A DNA stretch of 64,000 nucleotides, from assembly GCF_001542415.1 (NCBI RefSeq), contig NZ_LNCU01000070.1:85453-149452 (forward strand). The letters are read 5' to 3'. Made by a program: the position numbers and the translations under genes. Positions 47,210 through 57,594 of this stretch are shown here, piece by piece. The notes below the pieces were generated by a model. That model saw only the letters and a program-made list of their open reading frames with translations. It searched no databases and had not been told where the DNA came from. Within the stretch, counting starts at the first letter, position 1. Each line of letters opens with the position of its first letter. The stretch comes from Bradyrhizobium macuxiense. GTDB lineage: Bacteria; Pseudomonadota; Alphaproteobacteria; Rhizobiales; Xanthobacteraceae.

Positions 47210-47734
47210 TCACCTGGGCTCGTCGGTTTTCGGTCCAAGGATGAGTGGCGCGCCCCCGACGGAAACCGCCCCTGCTGGTTTGGCCGGCCGCACGAGCTTC
47301 TTGGTGAGCCTCGAAACGGCGTGGGCTTGCGGTGAAGGTGGAACGGGAGGAGGAGAAGCGGAGGGGACCGGAATCTGCAACGCGTCTATTCGTAAAGTCA
47401 GGGCTGCGATTTGATCCGAGAGTCGTTTCAAGTCGGCCCGCTGAGCATCGAAATTACGATTTAGCTCCGCGATCTGATCGCTCGCCTTCTGTTGTCCCGA
47501 TTGAATCTCAGACAGTGCCGCCCTGTCCTCCGATGACAAACCTGGCATTGGGGCGACTTCACGGGCCGTCGCCGTGTCGACAAATTCTGCGACGGTTCTC
47601 CAAAAATAGGCTCCTGCAGCGCACAGGCCGAGGAGAAGAACCATGAGCGCTAAACCCCACGGCACGCGTCTTGACGATCCTTGCAAGACCGAGGGCAAAT
47701 CCGAATCGGCGGCTTGATCCATCATCTCCATCAT
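47210..47734 (-). CDS. Single-pass membrane protein with coiled coil
   Basis: A 174-residue hypothetical protein. A cytoplasmic N-terminus is followed by one membrane segment (VPWGLALMVLLLGLCAAGAYF), a coiled-coil-like helix (LSEIQSGQQKASDQIAELNR, LKRLSDQIAALTLRIDALQ) and a proline-rich tail ending in a basic stretch. Start choice among the clustered ATGs (47734, 47731, 47725) is uncertain; GAGGG lies just before. Such anchors with periplasmic coiled coils are common in Bradyrhizobium, but the function is unknown. Confidence 0.6.
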   Translation of the reverse strand: MMEMMDQAADSDLPSVLQGSSRRVPWGLALMVLLLGLCAAGAYFWRTVAEFVDTATAREVAPMPGLSSEDRAALSEIQSGQQKASDQIAELNRNFDAQRADLKRLSDQIAALTLRIDALQIPVPSASPPPVPPSPQAHAVSRLTKKLVRPAKPAGAVSVGGAPLILGPKTDEPR

Positions 47735-48655
47735 CCCTCGTCCGTCGTCCCCGGTCCGCATTGGCTTTCTCGTTGAGGCGATCCCCAAGCTGATCAAGCG
47801 TTACCGCGAATCATGACGGTCAACAGTATCGTTGTCCGCAAATCGTCGGATCGTCCGGTCATCAGCTCTCACAAGGCGAAGCTTAGTGAGCAGCGCAACG
47901 TGACACTTTGCGCAAGGCCGCCTCCTACATCTAGCGCCATTGCGAAGCAATAGTTCTTATCTGCACTGGCGGCGGCGCAGCATTTTGTCGTCATTCGAAC
48001 GAACCTTGCAGATTATCTTGCAGGACCTGGCCGAATTCGCCCCTTTTAGAGATAGGCGCGTGAAAGGCTGAGCGGGCGTCGCTCACGAGTCCCGACGTTC
48101 GGCTTGCATTGACGAACCACCTTCGGAGTTCGTCAAGATGACGACCTGTGTCTCCCCCGAACGGTGCGATCCGCGATCCCGCATCGGCGCTCCAGTCAAC
48201 TACCAACCCTAGCAATTGATGGAGATGACGAACGCGTGGCAATCGTCGTCAACGAACGTCGTGTGGCTCACACATCAAGGAATTCGGGATGCAAGATAGA
48301 TCCGGCCGCCCCAATGGACCTGATGGATGTGCTAACTCGTCGCCTGCAACGGTCAGGTCTGCCCCACCGCGACCTCGCCTTTCTCACGGAAGTCCATGAT
48401 GTACTTTCGGCCCCGCTCGCCGAGCGCGCAGCTTTCAAAGCTGTCCGGGCCGCCGTCGGACACGTACGCCGCGGAATGTCATGGCGTGCCCATGAGTGAC
48501 GAGACTCGCAAAGACTAACCGGATCTCGCCGGGACAGACAGCTCTCAAGCGAGACGGCAGCGGCGCTCAGCCGTCAAAGATCAGGATCAGTCTGGAGCCA
48601 TTCAGGCCGAAGCGCAATCCATTCAAGGCCAGCAAATACGGTCGCGGAGTTCACT
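47735..48655. other. Region before the porin gene
   Basis: About 920 bases. A plus-strand frame ending at 48499 with a possible ATG at 48314 (MDLMDVLTRRLQRSGLPHRD, 61 residues) and an overlapping minus-strand frame (47991-48242, TTG) both look protein-like, but neither has a good ribosome-binding site, so no gene is called. Confidence 0.35.
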
Positions 48656-50260
48656 ATGCATGCTCGCGTTGTTGCGGCGATTTCGATTCGGATGCGCTCT
48701 GTCGCAGCATCCATTTCCATCTTTCAATCAACTCCAAAGCGTGCAGCGCTTTTGATCGCGCTTTCGCTCGCAGCGGATCTCGCCAGCAATTCGACGCTGG
48801 CACAAACCACCAGCCTTCTTACCCCAACAAGCGACACTGCGGGTAGGGATGCCAAAAGAAGAGCCCAAATGGATCCGGCCCCGAAGCTCCAACGCAGCCA
48901 GCTCAAACAAGCAACGTGTCCTTCCGGTCGCCCGACACTTGCACGACTTTCCAGCATGCCTCTCACAAACTGCAACAGCGCGAATACGGTTACAACGAAC
49001 AGAATGCAAAAGACGGCCGACCCGTTCGCAAAATTCGAAACCCTCCGCGAAAAGGGTATGTGGCTCAACATACCTGGTCCTGCCGATACGATAGATCAGG
49101 ATAAAGACGGCGTTAGGTCCGCGCTGGCAGACGTCGGCATCGGTTACGTTGGCGGCACGGTAAACAGCCTCGTAAATAATCAACTGCCAGGCGCAGCCAG
49201 AACCAGCATCGCCAATCAATTATACATGGGGCAGAATCCGACGTTCGGTTCCGTCAATTTCATGATCGTAACCTACGATCTCAGCCGCTTTGGTATTGCC
49301 GATGGCCAGATCATCGTCGGCGCTCAGCAGCAATATTGGACTTGGAAGCCTGGCGGGCCCGATAGGCTTGGCATCAATACAATTGCCTACTACCAGACAT
49401 TCTTCGACGGGAAACTCGAACTCAAAATGGGTTACCTCCGAAACCAAAATGAGTTTGCGGGCACCGTCGTCGGAGGCAACGCCGGAGCAAGCGTTTTGGG
49501 CCCCTCCTCGAACATCCTGTTTCAAGCCGGGATGAGCAACAATGCAGCGCCCACGCCAGCTTTCAACCTGAAGTATAATGTTGATGATCACATATATAAC
49601 AAGCTCTCAATCCAGCGCTCACTCAGTCCAGATGGTCACTATGCGCAGATAACCGAAAATCCCACCGGCCTGGACTGGAGCACTGCCAATGCGGGGATTC
49701 TTTGGCTCGATGAAGCCGGCTACAAGTGCAAAGCTGCTCCGGGCCTACCCGAGACTTGGTTACGGGCTGGCATAGGCTTCAACGATAGCAGCTATACGAA
49801 TTTGCAGCATCCGACGCAGCCGAGAACCAACGCGAACAATGTCTACTATGTCGCTGCGGATCGACAACTCTGGCAGTCCGATGTCCAGGGCTTGGCATCC
49901 CGCGGGATCTATGGCGGGCTCTCGGTCATGTACGCTCCGCCTGACCTAAATCGAGCCAGTCAATATTACGAGCTTCGTCTCTACGCAAAAGGGCTGTTCG
50001 ACGGCCGGCCCAGCGATCAGATTGCTATTGTTGCCACCAACACAGTCTGGAGCCACTTTGCAGTGGATACCGCCTTAACCAAGGGGCATCTCGTACATCG
50101 TGACAGCACAGCGATCTCAGGAACCTATACTGCACATTTGGCGCCAGGTATATATGCAAGCGCAGGATTGACTTACATCAACCACCCGACAAGCATTATA
50201 CATACGCGCGAAACGGGACATGCTCTGAATCTGTTGGTGTCTACCTCGATATTTTTCTAA
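48656..50260 (+). CDS. OprB-like carbohydrate porin
   Basis: Outer-membrane beta-barrel porin of the carbohydrate-selective OprB type, 534 residues. An N-terminal hydrophobic signal (RAALLIALSLAADLASNSTLAQ) ends in a plausible cleavage after LAQ. The body has alternating strands, with typical segments GLFIADG-like RFGIADGQIIVGAQQQYW, TIAYYQTFFDGKLELKMGYL, GGLSVMYAPPDLNRASQYYEL and a C-terminal LNLLVSTSIFF ending in Phe, the signal for outer-membrane insertion. It stands alone; CGGAG precedes the ATG. Substrate unknown. Confidence 0.82.
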   Translation: MHARVVAAISIRMRSVAASISIFQSTPKRAALLIALSLAADLASNSTLAQTTSLLTPTSDTAGRDAKRRAQMDPAPKLQRSQLKQATCPSGRPTLARLSSMPLTNCNSANTVTTNRMQKTADPFAKFETLREKGMWLNIPGPADTIDQDKDGVRSALADVGIGYVGGTVNSLVNNQLPGAARTSIANQLYMGQNPTFGSVNFMIVTYDLSRFGIADGQIIVGAQQQYWTWKPGGPDRLGINTIAYYQTFFDGKLELKMGYLRNQNEFAGTVVGGNAGASVLGPSSNILFQAGMSNNAAPTPAFNLKYNVDDHIYNKLSIQRSLSPDGHYAQITENPTGLDWSTANAGILWLDEAGYKCKAAPGLPETWLRAGIGFNDSSYTNLQHPTQPRTNANNVYYVAADRQLWQSDVQGLASRGIYGGLSVMYAPPDLNRASQYYELRLYAKGLFDGRPSDQIAIVATNTVWSHFAVDTALTKGHLVHRDSTAISGTYTAHLAPGIYASAGLTYINHPTSIIHTRETGHALNLLVSTSIFF

Positions 50261-50713
50261 GTCCTGGCAGACCGAACCGACCGTTCGCTTGCGCTGCCCG
50301 TGCAGACCTTTGGCGCGAACGCGCAGGGACCAGTTCCTCAGGATCGTCAGTCGTGATCGCCGTACACCAACGTGCGGCGGATGAGCTGGCAATTGCGTTC
50401 GCCGACGCCATCGTGCTGGGTGTTGGCTACCATTACCGCTCGATAATCGATTTCATACAGTCAGCTGCCGGCACGTAGGCTCGGCCTCCGCTGTTCGGCG
50501 GCAACACCAGCCGGTGACATCCGCTCAATCGCGCAAATCCTGGCGAAAACCAGTGCCTGGTCGTTGCCGCCTGCGTGCGCTCTATCCCTGAACGACCGCC
50601 TTGGAGCGTCCAAAAAACTGGCATCGCGACGAGGACACACCATCCGGTGGTCTACCTGGCGAGCCCCACCCGTTGGATGACCTTACTGCGGGGCTTGGAA
50701 CGGCGCACCGATC
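50261..50713. other. Intergenic region between porin and ATPase genes
   Basis: About 450 bases between convergent genes. No convincing gene or terminator was recognised. Confidence 0.4.
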
Positions 50714-53185
50714 TCAGCTTTTTTGGCTAAGCGAGCGGTAATAGCGGTAGTGGCCCGAGCCTGCCGGATCTTCGAATTGAAAACAACCCGCGAAACTTTC
50801 AATCGCTTGCATGACGCCCTTAAGCGAAGGGGCCGTGAAGGCGTGGGTCTGTCCGGTCGACCAGTGAGCCAGATAGTTGCTCACTATAGTCGCAACCGAG
50901 GTGCCGAGGCCCGCGAGTTGGGCCGGCTCTAAGACCAGGCGCCCAGCGGCATGGTGGAGGTCGACGGCCGCCTTGACGGCGTCTATCAGGTTTTTCGCCA
51001 TGTGTTTATCATCATTGAAGGCAATGGCAATCGGCACGGGAATACCGACCCTTGAGATCACCTCCTCGAGTTTGAACTCGAGGTACTGTCTGATACGGGG
51101 GGCCGCATCATCGGTGTTTCCAGTATCAAGAAGGGCGCGCGTCGCATCACGGATCCTATGGATTGCGCCCGATTGCGGCAGCACCGATGTCCGTGCGGTG
51201 CCCTGGATGCATTGATGCCACCAGCCGCCGTCTTTGACATTTGTATTGAATAGCTTCTCCAGGACGGTGTCATGGCTGAGCAGAATGACCTGCGGACCAT
51301 CGACGACACCAGGGCGGGCAAATTGTCCTTTGATCACGTTCATCAGATGGAATTGATGCCCAGAATCAAAGCTGGATGTTACGTCATCGAGAATTAGAAA
51401 CCTGGCGCCCCCGCCATAGAGCGACGCGGCCGCCAAATAGACGCTGATCGCGAAGGCGTTGCGATAGCTCTCGGAGAGGACGGCTTGAGCTGAGATGCCC
51501 GGCAGTGTCCAGAACTGTGCGAGAGAGATGGACAGATCTTCGCTGCCCGCCCGCTTTTTGAGGGCTGGCACGACATCGGTGTACATGATCGCCGCGAAGA
51601 TTTTTCGCGTGACGGGTTCGATCGCGGCGAGCCGGCGCGCGCTTGCGGCGGACTCGGCACCGGCGAAGCATGAATTGGCTGCGTCAAGGAACTTCTTCAC
51701 CCGAGCAATGCGCGCAAGCTCCGCAGCGATAGCGGATTGCTCGCTCAAGGCAGCGCGCAAGTCCGACAAATTGCTCTGCAGCCGGCGTGCGGCCTCGGCC
51801 TTCTCCACGACAGCAGTGAGCTTGTCGGGAAGGCTCTTCTCCAGGGCCACTTTGTTTTCGGTGAGGTCTTTCACCTTGGACACTGCGCGATCTGCCAGGG
51901 TCTTCAGCCATTCGGTGACGGCGCGTGCTCGCGCGCCGTCGAGCGCGCCCTTCAGTCCGACGTCCCTTGCCTCGGCGAGTTGGGCTTGCTCTTCTGCCTG
52001 GCGGCCTAACCGTTCTAATTCATCGAGCTGATTCCAGCCTTTTTCGGTCCATTCTTGCGCCAGATTGGCCGAAGCTGATTCCACCGCCTCAAACGCCGCG
52101 TTCTTGTGGCGAACATGATCGAGAACCGAACCGGCGTCCGATCGATCACACGTCGGGCAGACACATTTATCTCCCCAACTGTCGTCTGCGAGGATGATTT
52201 CGCTTACCCCGTAGAGCTGGCGGAACAGATCTCCCTGAGTGAGCTTCAGGGTGGTGTCGCGAGCGTCGGCCAGTTCCACCAGGCGCTTGGCATCCTCTTC
52301 GCTGGGCGCGGCTTTCAGGGCCTCGGACCACCTCGCCTCATCGCGCAGGATCTTCGCAAGTTCCGCCCTCGCCTCACCTCCTTCGGCAACTTTCGCTGCA
52401 TCGATACACTTTGAGGGGTCGATTTCCTCGAACGTCCGACCCTCGCAGAGCGGCTTGAGCAGTTCGATGCCACTTAGGGCGGAATGCGCCTTCGCAAGCA
52501 TCGTTGCTTCGGCTTCCGCCGGATCGTACTCTTCAGCGACCAGCGCTGTGAAGGCCTCCTTGACGTTGGTCCGTGCTCGCTCGAGGCGGACGTGGGCGCT
52601 GTTTTGCTTGGCTTCCTTGCCGCCGATGGCGAAGTGATTGTTAAACGCCTTGGTATTTGCCAGCGACGCCAGTCCCTGCCGCAGCGATGAATAGCGTTTC
52701 AAGCCCAGCAGTCCAGCGAACGATCGGCCGCGCCTTTGCGGCGCAAGATCGATGAAGTCCTGAAATGTCTTTCCGTCGAGCAGGACGAACTCGCGATTGA
52801 GGTCCGCCAGGATCGCATTTCCGTCTGCACCTGCGCTGGCCACAACAGTTCGCGTCCCAGCGGCGTCGCGCCGAACGGTCACATCGACCTCGGCGCCACC
52901 ATTAGCCGGCACAAGGCTCAGGACGATCGTTCCCACACCACCCGCATGGAAGCGATTGAGATAATAGGACGAGCCCTTTTCGGTCGCAGGCAAGTCGTCC
53001 AGCTTGGGAATGCGGCCCGTAATCGCGTAGACCACCGCATCAAAAATTGATGTCTTCCCAACCCCATTCGGCGCGGAGATCGAGTTGACGCAATCCGGCT
53101 TGAGCTTGAGGACAAGTGGTGCACCCTCGTTGTTGATCCCGCGAAACCCTTCGATAGAGACCTTCTGAAGATACCAGCCGCTCAT
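50714..53185 (-). CDS. Rad50/SbcC-like ABC ATPase with zinc hook
   Basis: An 823-residue SMC/Rad50-like ATPase. Order: Walker A ISAPNGVGKTSIFDAV (about 37-52), long coiled-coil-prone arms, a zinc-hook motif CVCPTCDRS near residue 350, a second arm, an ABC signature-like LSESYRNAFAISVYLA, Walker B FLILDDVTSSFD and the H-loop ILLSHD near residue 615. About 200 further residues (QYLEFKLEEVISRVGIPVPI) have no assigned domain. Rad50-like ATPases act on DNA ends or in phage defence (RloC, Lamassu and others). Its ATG overlaps the stop of the small upstream gene (TAATG), so the two form a translationally coupled pair. Confidence 0.82.
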   Translation of the reverse strand: MSGWYLQKVSIEGFRGINNEGAPLVLKLKPDCVNSISAPNGVGKTSIFDAVVYAITGRIPKLDDLPATEKGSSYYLNRFHAGGVGTIVLSLVPANGGAEVDVTVRRDAAGTRTVVASAGADGNAILADLNREFVLLDGKTFQDFIDLAPQRRGRSFAGLLGLKRYSSLRQGLASLANTKAFNNHFAIGGKEAKQNSAHVRLERARTNVKEAFTALVAEEYDPAEAEATMLAKAHSALSGIELLKPLCEGRTFEEIDPSKCIDAAKVAEGGEARAELAKILRDEARWSEALKAAPSEEDAKRLVELADARDTTLKLTQGDLFRQLYGVSEIILADDSWGDKCVCPTCDRSDAGSVLDHVRHKNAAFEAVESASANLAQEWTEKGWNQLDELERLGRQAEEQAQLAEARDVGLKGALDGARARAVTEWLKTLADRAVSKVKDLTENKVALEKSLPDKLTAVVEKAEAARRLQSNLSDLRAALSEQSAIAAELARIARVKKFLDAANSCFAGAESAASARRLAAIEPVTRKIFAAIMYTDVVPALKKRAGSEDLSISLAQFWTLPGISAQAVLSESYRNAFAISVYLAAASLYGGGARFLILDDVTSSFDSGHQFHLMNVIKGQFARPGVVDGPQVILLSHDTVLEKLFNTNVKDGGWWHQCIQGTARTSVLPQSGAIHRIRDATRALLDTGNTDDAAPRIRQYLEFKLEEVISRVGIPVPIAIAFNDDKHMAKNLIDAVKAAVDLHHAAGRLVLEPAQLAGLGTSVATIVSNYLAHWSTGQTHAFTAPSLKGVMQAIESFAGCFQFEDPAGSGHYRYYRSLSQKS

Positions 53186-53454
53186 TAGGCAGCGCCTTCT
53201 TCGGAAGGCATTTGCTGCGGTTCGACCGGCGCCGTCGCCAGGTACAATGCATCAAGGATCGCCTCTTGATCGAGAGCGATGTCCAGGCTGAGCTTCGAAA
53301 GTGCATTTGACAGGACGCCTGCCATTGGATCGTCGATCCCGTTGAGCGCGATCGAAAGTGCACAAATGTTTTGATCAACTGTTTTAGTATCATCGATCTC
53401 GAACACGAGTTCGTTCTTCGTCACAATAATCTCCGAGCGTACTTTGTGCTTCAT
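53185..53454 (-). CDS. Small partner of the Rad50-like ATPase
   Basis: An 89-residue acidic protein (MKHKVRSEIIVTKNELVFEI) ending in EEGAA, read as strands then two helices. It is immediately upstream of the ATPase and its stop codon overlaps the ATPase start in TAATG. An ATG two codons earlier is possible. No family is recognised. The tight coupling suggests a subunit or regulator of the ATPase. Confidence 0.65.
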   Translation of the reverse strand: MKHKVRSEIIVTKNELVFEIDDTKTVDQNICALSIALNGIDDPMAGVLSNALSKLSLDIALDQEAILDALYLATAPVEPQQMPSEEGAA

Positions 53455-54167
53455 GCCCACGCGCTGTCGTAAGGCAAAACATCTCCGCTCTATCTATACT
53501 GCTTTGCGGGCGCGGCCATGGCTATCTCGGCACGACCGGCTGAATTGTCGGCCTAAGTCTCACGAACTTTGTACGCTTCGTACGGAATATCGATGATCCT
53601 GATTGCTGCCTTGAGCTTGTCAGATCGCGGGAGGAGGTGGCTCATTCAATGAGATACCTTGAACAACAGGCACACGGAGAAGGCCATTCGTCGTTTGACG
53701 GGACCTTCCAGGGTCGGCAGCTTCGGAAAGCTCGATACTTGTGAGGTTCGATTTGGCCGTCTTGGAGAATGCGCCAATCAGCATAGTCGAAATTCTTCCG
53801 CCAGCGTTGCTCGCTTCAATGAGATAATCATCGGTTGCGATCCAGGTCTATTGCGCCCACTCGTTTATTCATGGATCATTAAGCCGTGCGTGATCGAAAG
53901 AAATATCGATCACGTCGGACATTTTGGATTGGCATCGCCATGAAACACCGAGGCGGTGCGCACCGGCATGGTGACGCCATCCGTCCGGATCGCACAAAGC
54001 TTGATGTGCGTCCCCCCGGAAGCTTGTCCCTGCCTTTCGTATGCGGTAAGGCACATACGCCGATGATGGAAATACAGATGCACCAACGACGGATGCGCTT
54101 GTTCGCTAGCGGTTGGGGCTACTTCGACATCCCGATTCGGATAAAGCTATATTAATTGGAGAACTGC
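53455..54167. other. Region upstream of the ATPase module
   Basis: About 710 bases holding the promoter of the ATPase pair. The plus-strand frame 53659-53943 starts with TTG and is not recognised. A tts-box-like string at about 53717 is imperfect. Confidence 0.35.
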
Positions 54168-54326
54168 ATGAAACGAATAGACAAGGGTGGTCAATTTGTT
54201 TCGGGAGCCGGTAGCGTACTACGCGTTGCGCCCAACAAACCAGGAACAAAGAAACTGACGGCGACGATGAAACGCCGCGCCTTGAAAGTTCGCAAATCTG
54301 AGCGACAGCGCGGCTCGTCTTCGTAA
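54168..54326 (+). CDS. Small basic protein
   Basis: A 52-residue, strongly basic frame (MKRIDKGGQFVSGAGSVLRV, tail rich in Lys/Arg) with GGAG eight bases before its ATG. No family recognised. The last third of the frame is largely Lys/Arg/Ser. It lies directly beside the transposon remnant. Confidence 0.45.
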   Translation: MKRIDKGGQFVSGAGSVLRVAPNKPGTKKLTATMKRRALKVRKSERQRGSSS

Positions 54327-54408
54327 GCGGACATGTCCGCCCCGTCGGAGGTCATTCAAAACGCACAGCGTATCTGGTCGTTCGTGAAGAACCGGCGCGC
54401 CGCCGGGC

Positions 54409-54885
54409 TCAGGCGATATTTGGCGCCGGGATGGTCTCAAGGAAGGCTCGGATGATGGCACGCAGGAGCTCTGCGAGCCATCGCAGGAGCAGGCCGAAGT
54501 TGTAGCCGGCGGCGGCGAGGACAGCGTTGATACAGTCGCCGGGACGCCCTTTGAGATAGTTGCGGTCCATGCGGTGCTCGGCCTTGATGTGACCGATGAC
54601 GGGCTCGACAGCCGCGCGACGCCTCATCTCGCGGCGGATGGGAGCTGTGACGCGGCGACCTGACCCGAGATCCAGACTCTGAACCGATGCGGGTGATTGT
54701 GGCCGCGATAACCTTTGTCGACGTGGATGCGGCGAGCCTCCACGCCGGTGAGCTTCTCCATGTCGGCGATCACGGGGCCGAGCGTGTGCCCATCGAAGGG
54801 ATTGCCGTGCAGGGCCTTGGCGTGAAGCACGAACTGGCCGCCCTTCGGAGACGTCACGGGGGTGGCGATACTGACCTTGCAGCCG
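54409..54885 (-). pseudogene. C-terminal part of a disrupted IS5-family transposase
   Basis: Minus-strand sequence beginning GCKVSIATPVTSPKGGQFVL, then HVDKGYRGHNHPHRF, and after a frameshift near 54660 the IS5 ending RREMRRRAAVEPVIGHIKAE, HRMDRNYLKG, and AAGYNFGLLLRWL. It continues the N-terminal fragment at 56305-57161; the two parts are separated by the IS1111-type element. The frameshift alone would also inactivate it. Confidence 0.85.
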
Positions 54886-56304
54886 ATCTATGGACCACGC
54901 CCGCGTTGCAAGAGGAATCGACAAAAGGATGTAGCGGTCTGCGCCAATCTATCCGGCTTCAATTTGAGGCTGTCGCCTCGAGCCAATATGGATATCCGCT
55001 CACTCCTGTCCTCAATAACTCGACGGCCTCGACAAGGGGCCCATGGCTGCGAACCAGGCTTCAGAAGTGTCGGTGGAACCGTTTCTCCATTCGTCTTTTC
55101 CGTCTCGCAAACCTCGGCGGGATATTGTGCCCTTCCGATTGAGATCGTGGATCCTTCTTCCCGTGGATCCTTCTTCCCTTCCCGGTCGTGTGTCTTAGGC
55201 GGTCTGGCCTAAGAAATTGGCGTCGTAGTCATGGCCCTTTGCGAGCATGCTCCAGGCCATGCGCGCGAGTTTTGCGGCCAAGGCGACAACCAGTACATTC
55301 GAGTGAAGCCGCTTGGACGCTGCTTCCAACCAGGCTCCGAACCCGTGCCTGGGCCAAGTCTGGCGCCTCAGAAGCACTGCTCTGGCCCCTTGAATGAAGA
55401 GCGTTCGCAGGTACCGGTTGCCGCGTCTCGATATGCGGCCGAGAATGGTTCGATCGCCGGTCGAGAATTGTTTCGGTACCAGGCCAAGCCATGCTGCAAA
55501 GTCGCGGCCTTTATGGAAAGCATCACCAGTTCCGATCGCGGCGATCATCGCGCTTGAGATGATCGGTCCGACACCCGGAGCAGTCATCAGGCGGCGACAG
55601 TGTGCATCTTGGTCGACGAGTGCGTCGATTTCTTTCGTGACTGACGCCACCCGCCGGTCGAGATAGCGCCAGTCCTCGGCCAAGTCCTGAATGAGCTGAA
55701 CCACTCGAGGCGACAGGTTATCCGAGAGCATCGAGAGAAGCTGAGGGAGGGCCAATCGGAGTGCAGCCGCGCCCTGCCGGACCGGCAGGCCTCGCTCGAG
55801 CAGAAAGCCCCGGATTTGATTGATGACCGCTGTTCGCTGCGTCACCAGTCGACTGCGAACTCTGTGGAGCGCCTGCAAATCGAGCTGCTCGGCCGATTTC
55901 AATGGGACGAATCGCATTGTTGGGCGCTGAACGGCTTCGGCGATGGCTTCAGCGTCACGGAAGTCATTCTTGTGACCCTTGAGATATGGCTTCACATATT
56001 GTGCTGGCAAGAGCCGGACTTGATGGCCTAATTTTTCGAGCCTCCGACCGATATGGTGTGCTCCTGCACAAGCCTCCATTCCGATCAGGCAGCACGGAAC
56101 ATTGGCCAGCGACTGCTCCAGCTGATTTCTCGATCGCTTCTTGCGTAGGGTGATTGCTCCCATGGCATCGAGCCCCACCACATGGAATGTGTTTTTCCCT
56201 AGATCGATACCGATCGTGACAATGTTCGTAACGGACATGGCTTGTGCTCCTTCTCTTGCCGGGGCTTTATGTTGCCGCTGAGAGCGGGCGTGGTCCATGC
56301 CATT
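54886..56304 (-). mobile_element. IS110-family (IS1111 group) insertion sequence
   Basis: A 1.42-kb element with one transposase gene, inserted into an IS5-family element between codons for PYEF and GCK. Subterminal 14-bp inverted repeats TGGACCACGCCCGC (54891-54904) and GCGGGCGTGGTCCA (56284-56297) frame it, a feature of the IS1111 group; most IS110 members lack inverted repeats. No target duplication is apparent, as usual for the family. Boundaries are deduced from continuity of the interrupted IS5 reading frame. Confidence 0.85.
55195..56238 (-). CDS. IS110-family transposase
   Basis: A 347-residue DEDD transposase. The N-terminal RuvC-like domain begins VTIGIDLGKNTFHVVGLDA and has KNDFRDAEAIAEA. 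The C-terminal Tnp_20 domain contains LMTAPGVGPIISSAMIAAIG, DFAAWLGLVPKQFSTG and RGNRYLRTLFIQGARAVL. The ATG at 56238 has GGAGCAC upstream; the frame extends to 56298 without need. It appears intact, so the element may still be mobile. Confidence 0.92.
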   Translation of the reverse strand: MSVTNIVTIGIDLGKNTFHVVGLDAMGAITLRKKRSRNQLEQSLANVPCCLIGMEACAGAHHIGRRLEKLGHQVRLLPAQYVKPYLKGHKNDFRDAEAIAEAVQRPTMRFVPLKSAEQLDLQALHRVRSRLVTQRTAVINQIRGFLLERGLPVRQGAAALRLALPQLLSMLSDNLSPRVVQLIQDLAEDWRYLDRRVASVTKEIDALVDQDAHCRRLMTAPGVGPIISSAMIAAIGTGDAFHKGRDFAAWLGLVPKQFSTGDRTILGRISRRGNRYLRTLFIQGARAVLLRRQTWPRHGFGAWLEAASKRLHSNVLVVALAAKLARMAWSMLAKGHDYDANFLGQTA

Positions 56305-57161
56305 AACTCGTAGGGCGCGCGGGCTTTACCCTTGCCGATGCACTCGACCTCCGGGGCGTGCAATGCATAAACCTTTGGACCGCGCTGGTGCTGATCCTGG
56401 CTGCGCACCTGCTGCGCTAAACCGAGCAACGGGCCGAAGCGAGCTTCCAGCGCTGTATCGCCATCAATCTTGCGGCGGATGTCGCGGATGATCCGGCCGA
56501 GCCGTGTCCGCAGGAACTTGAGCTGCCGCCGGGCGCGTTTGAACTGGTGGGCGTGGGTATAGCGGCCGACCATGATGGCGGCGCGCTTGGCCAGGCGCAG
56601 ATAGCTCTGGCGCAGCGGCACACGGTTGCGCCTGGCGAGCCCGACCAGCTTGACGATTGCTCGATGCATCAGCCGCGCGTCGGTCGGATGGGCGACCGCC
56701 TTGGGCTGCACCGTGGTATCGACGACCACCCGTTCCAGGTCCTTCGCGCCGATCGCGCCGGTCTTGCGCGCCACCGACAGACTTTCCTGGATCAGCGCGA
56801 CAAGCTGCTCCTCGCCGAGCCGCTGCCGCCAGCGCGTCATCGACGATCGATCGAACGGCAACCGGTGGCAGAAGCTCAATTCGCCGCAGAAGTGCTGGTA
56901 ATAGGGGTTCTCGATCCAGCGGGCGCACAGCGCTTCATCCGACAGGTCGTGCATGTGCTTCAGAATGAACAGGCCGGCGATCAGCCGCGTCGGCAAGCCC
57001 GGCTGCCCTGACCCTGCCTGGCACACCGAACCAAAGCGCTCATTCAGCACGTTCCAGTCGATCAGCGCCGCCAACCGCACCCGCGGATGACCCATGTCGA
57101 TGATCTGATCCAGGGCCGGAAGCAGCAGGTCCTTCTGGCGATCATCCCACGGTTTGCTCAT
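56305..57161 (-). pseudogene. N-terminal part of a disrupted IS5-family transposase
   Basis: Starts MSKPWDDRQKDLLLPALDQI and includes QPGLPTRLIAGLFILKHMHD, LSFCHRLPFDRSSMTRWRQR and the first catalytic Asp in RVVVDTTVQPKAV, typical of IS5 group transposases. The reading frame is cut at GKGKARAPYE by the IS1111-type element; the remainder is at 54409-54885. Confidence 0.9.
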
Positions 57162-57594
57162 CGCATTCCCCAATGTCGACGACGCCGTCAGGGAATCACG
57201 AACCGCCCAAAAACGAAATCCCAAAACGCAGGAAAGTGAGGCCCCACACACCGCTTTCCTGCAAAATCGAATACTTTCTCAAGACCATTCTTGCTTATTT
57301 TTCAGGTCAATCCGCATTCTTCACGGACGACTATCTGCAAGCTGCTTCAATGACGAAACCGCTGGAGTTACGCCTCGAATGCGAGGACTCCTTGTACCCT
57401 TCGCAGCCTTGAGTGTGGTGGCGGCGCGCAGCCGCCACCACAAGGGCTAGTGCTGCGCCCGACAGCACCTATGCCTCATGTTCCTAAGCCGCGGATCTGC
57501 CGTGAGCCGCAGACTATTCGAGCTTGCACGCAAGGCCGAGAGCGGTCATCGTCGTTACGATCGGCCGCCAGGCTTCGATTTGCAATGAGCGACC
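57162..57594. other. IS5 end and intergenic region
   Basis: About 430 bases including the outer end of the IS5-family element; the exact inverted repeat was not resolved. No gene seen. Confidence 0.35.

Noticed and set aside
53715..53745. tts-box-like string GGCAGCTTCGGAAAGCT
   Set aside because: One base short of the type III regulator (TtsI) box and with no effector gene behind it.
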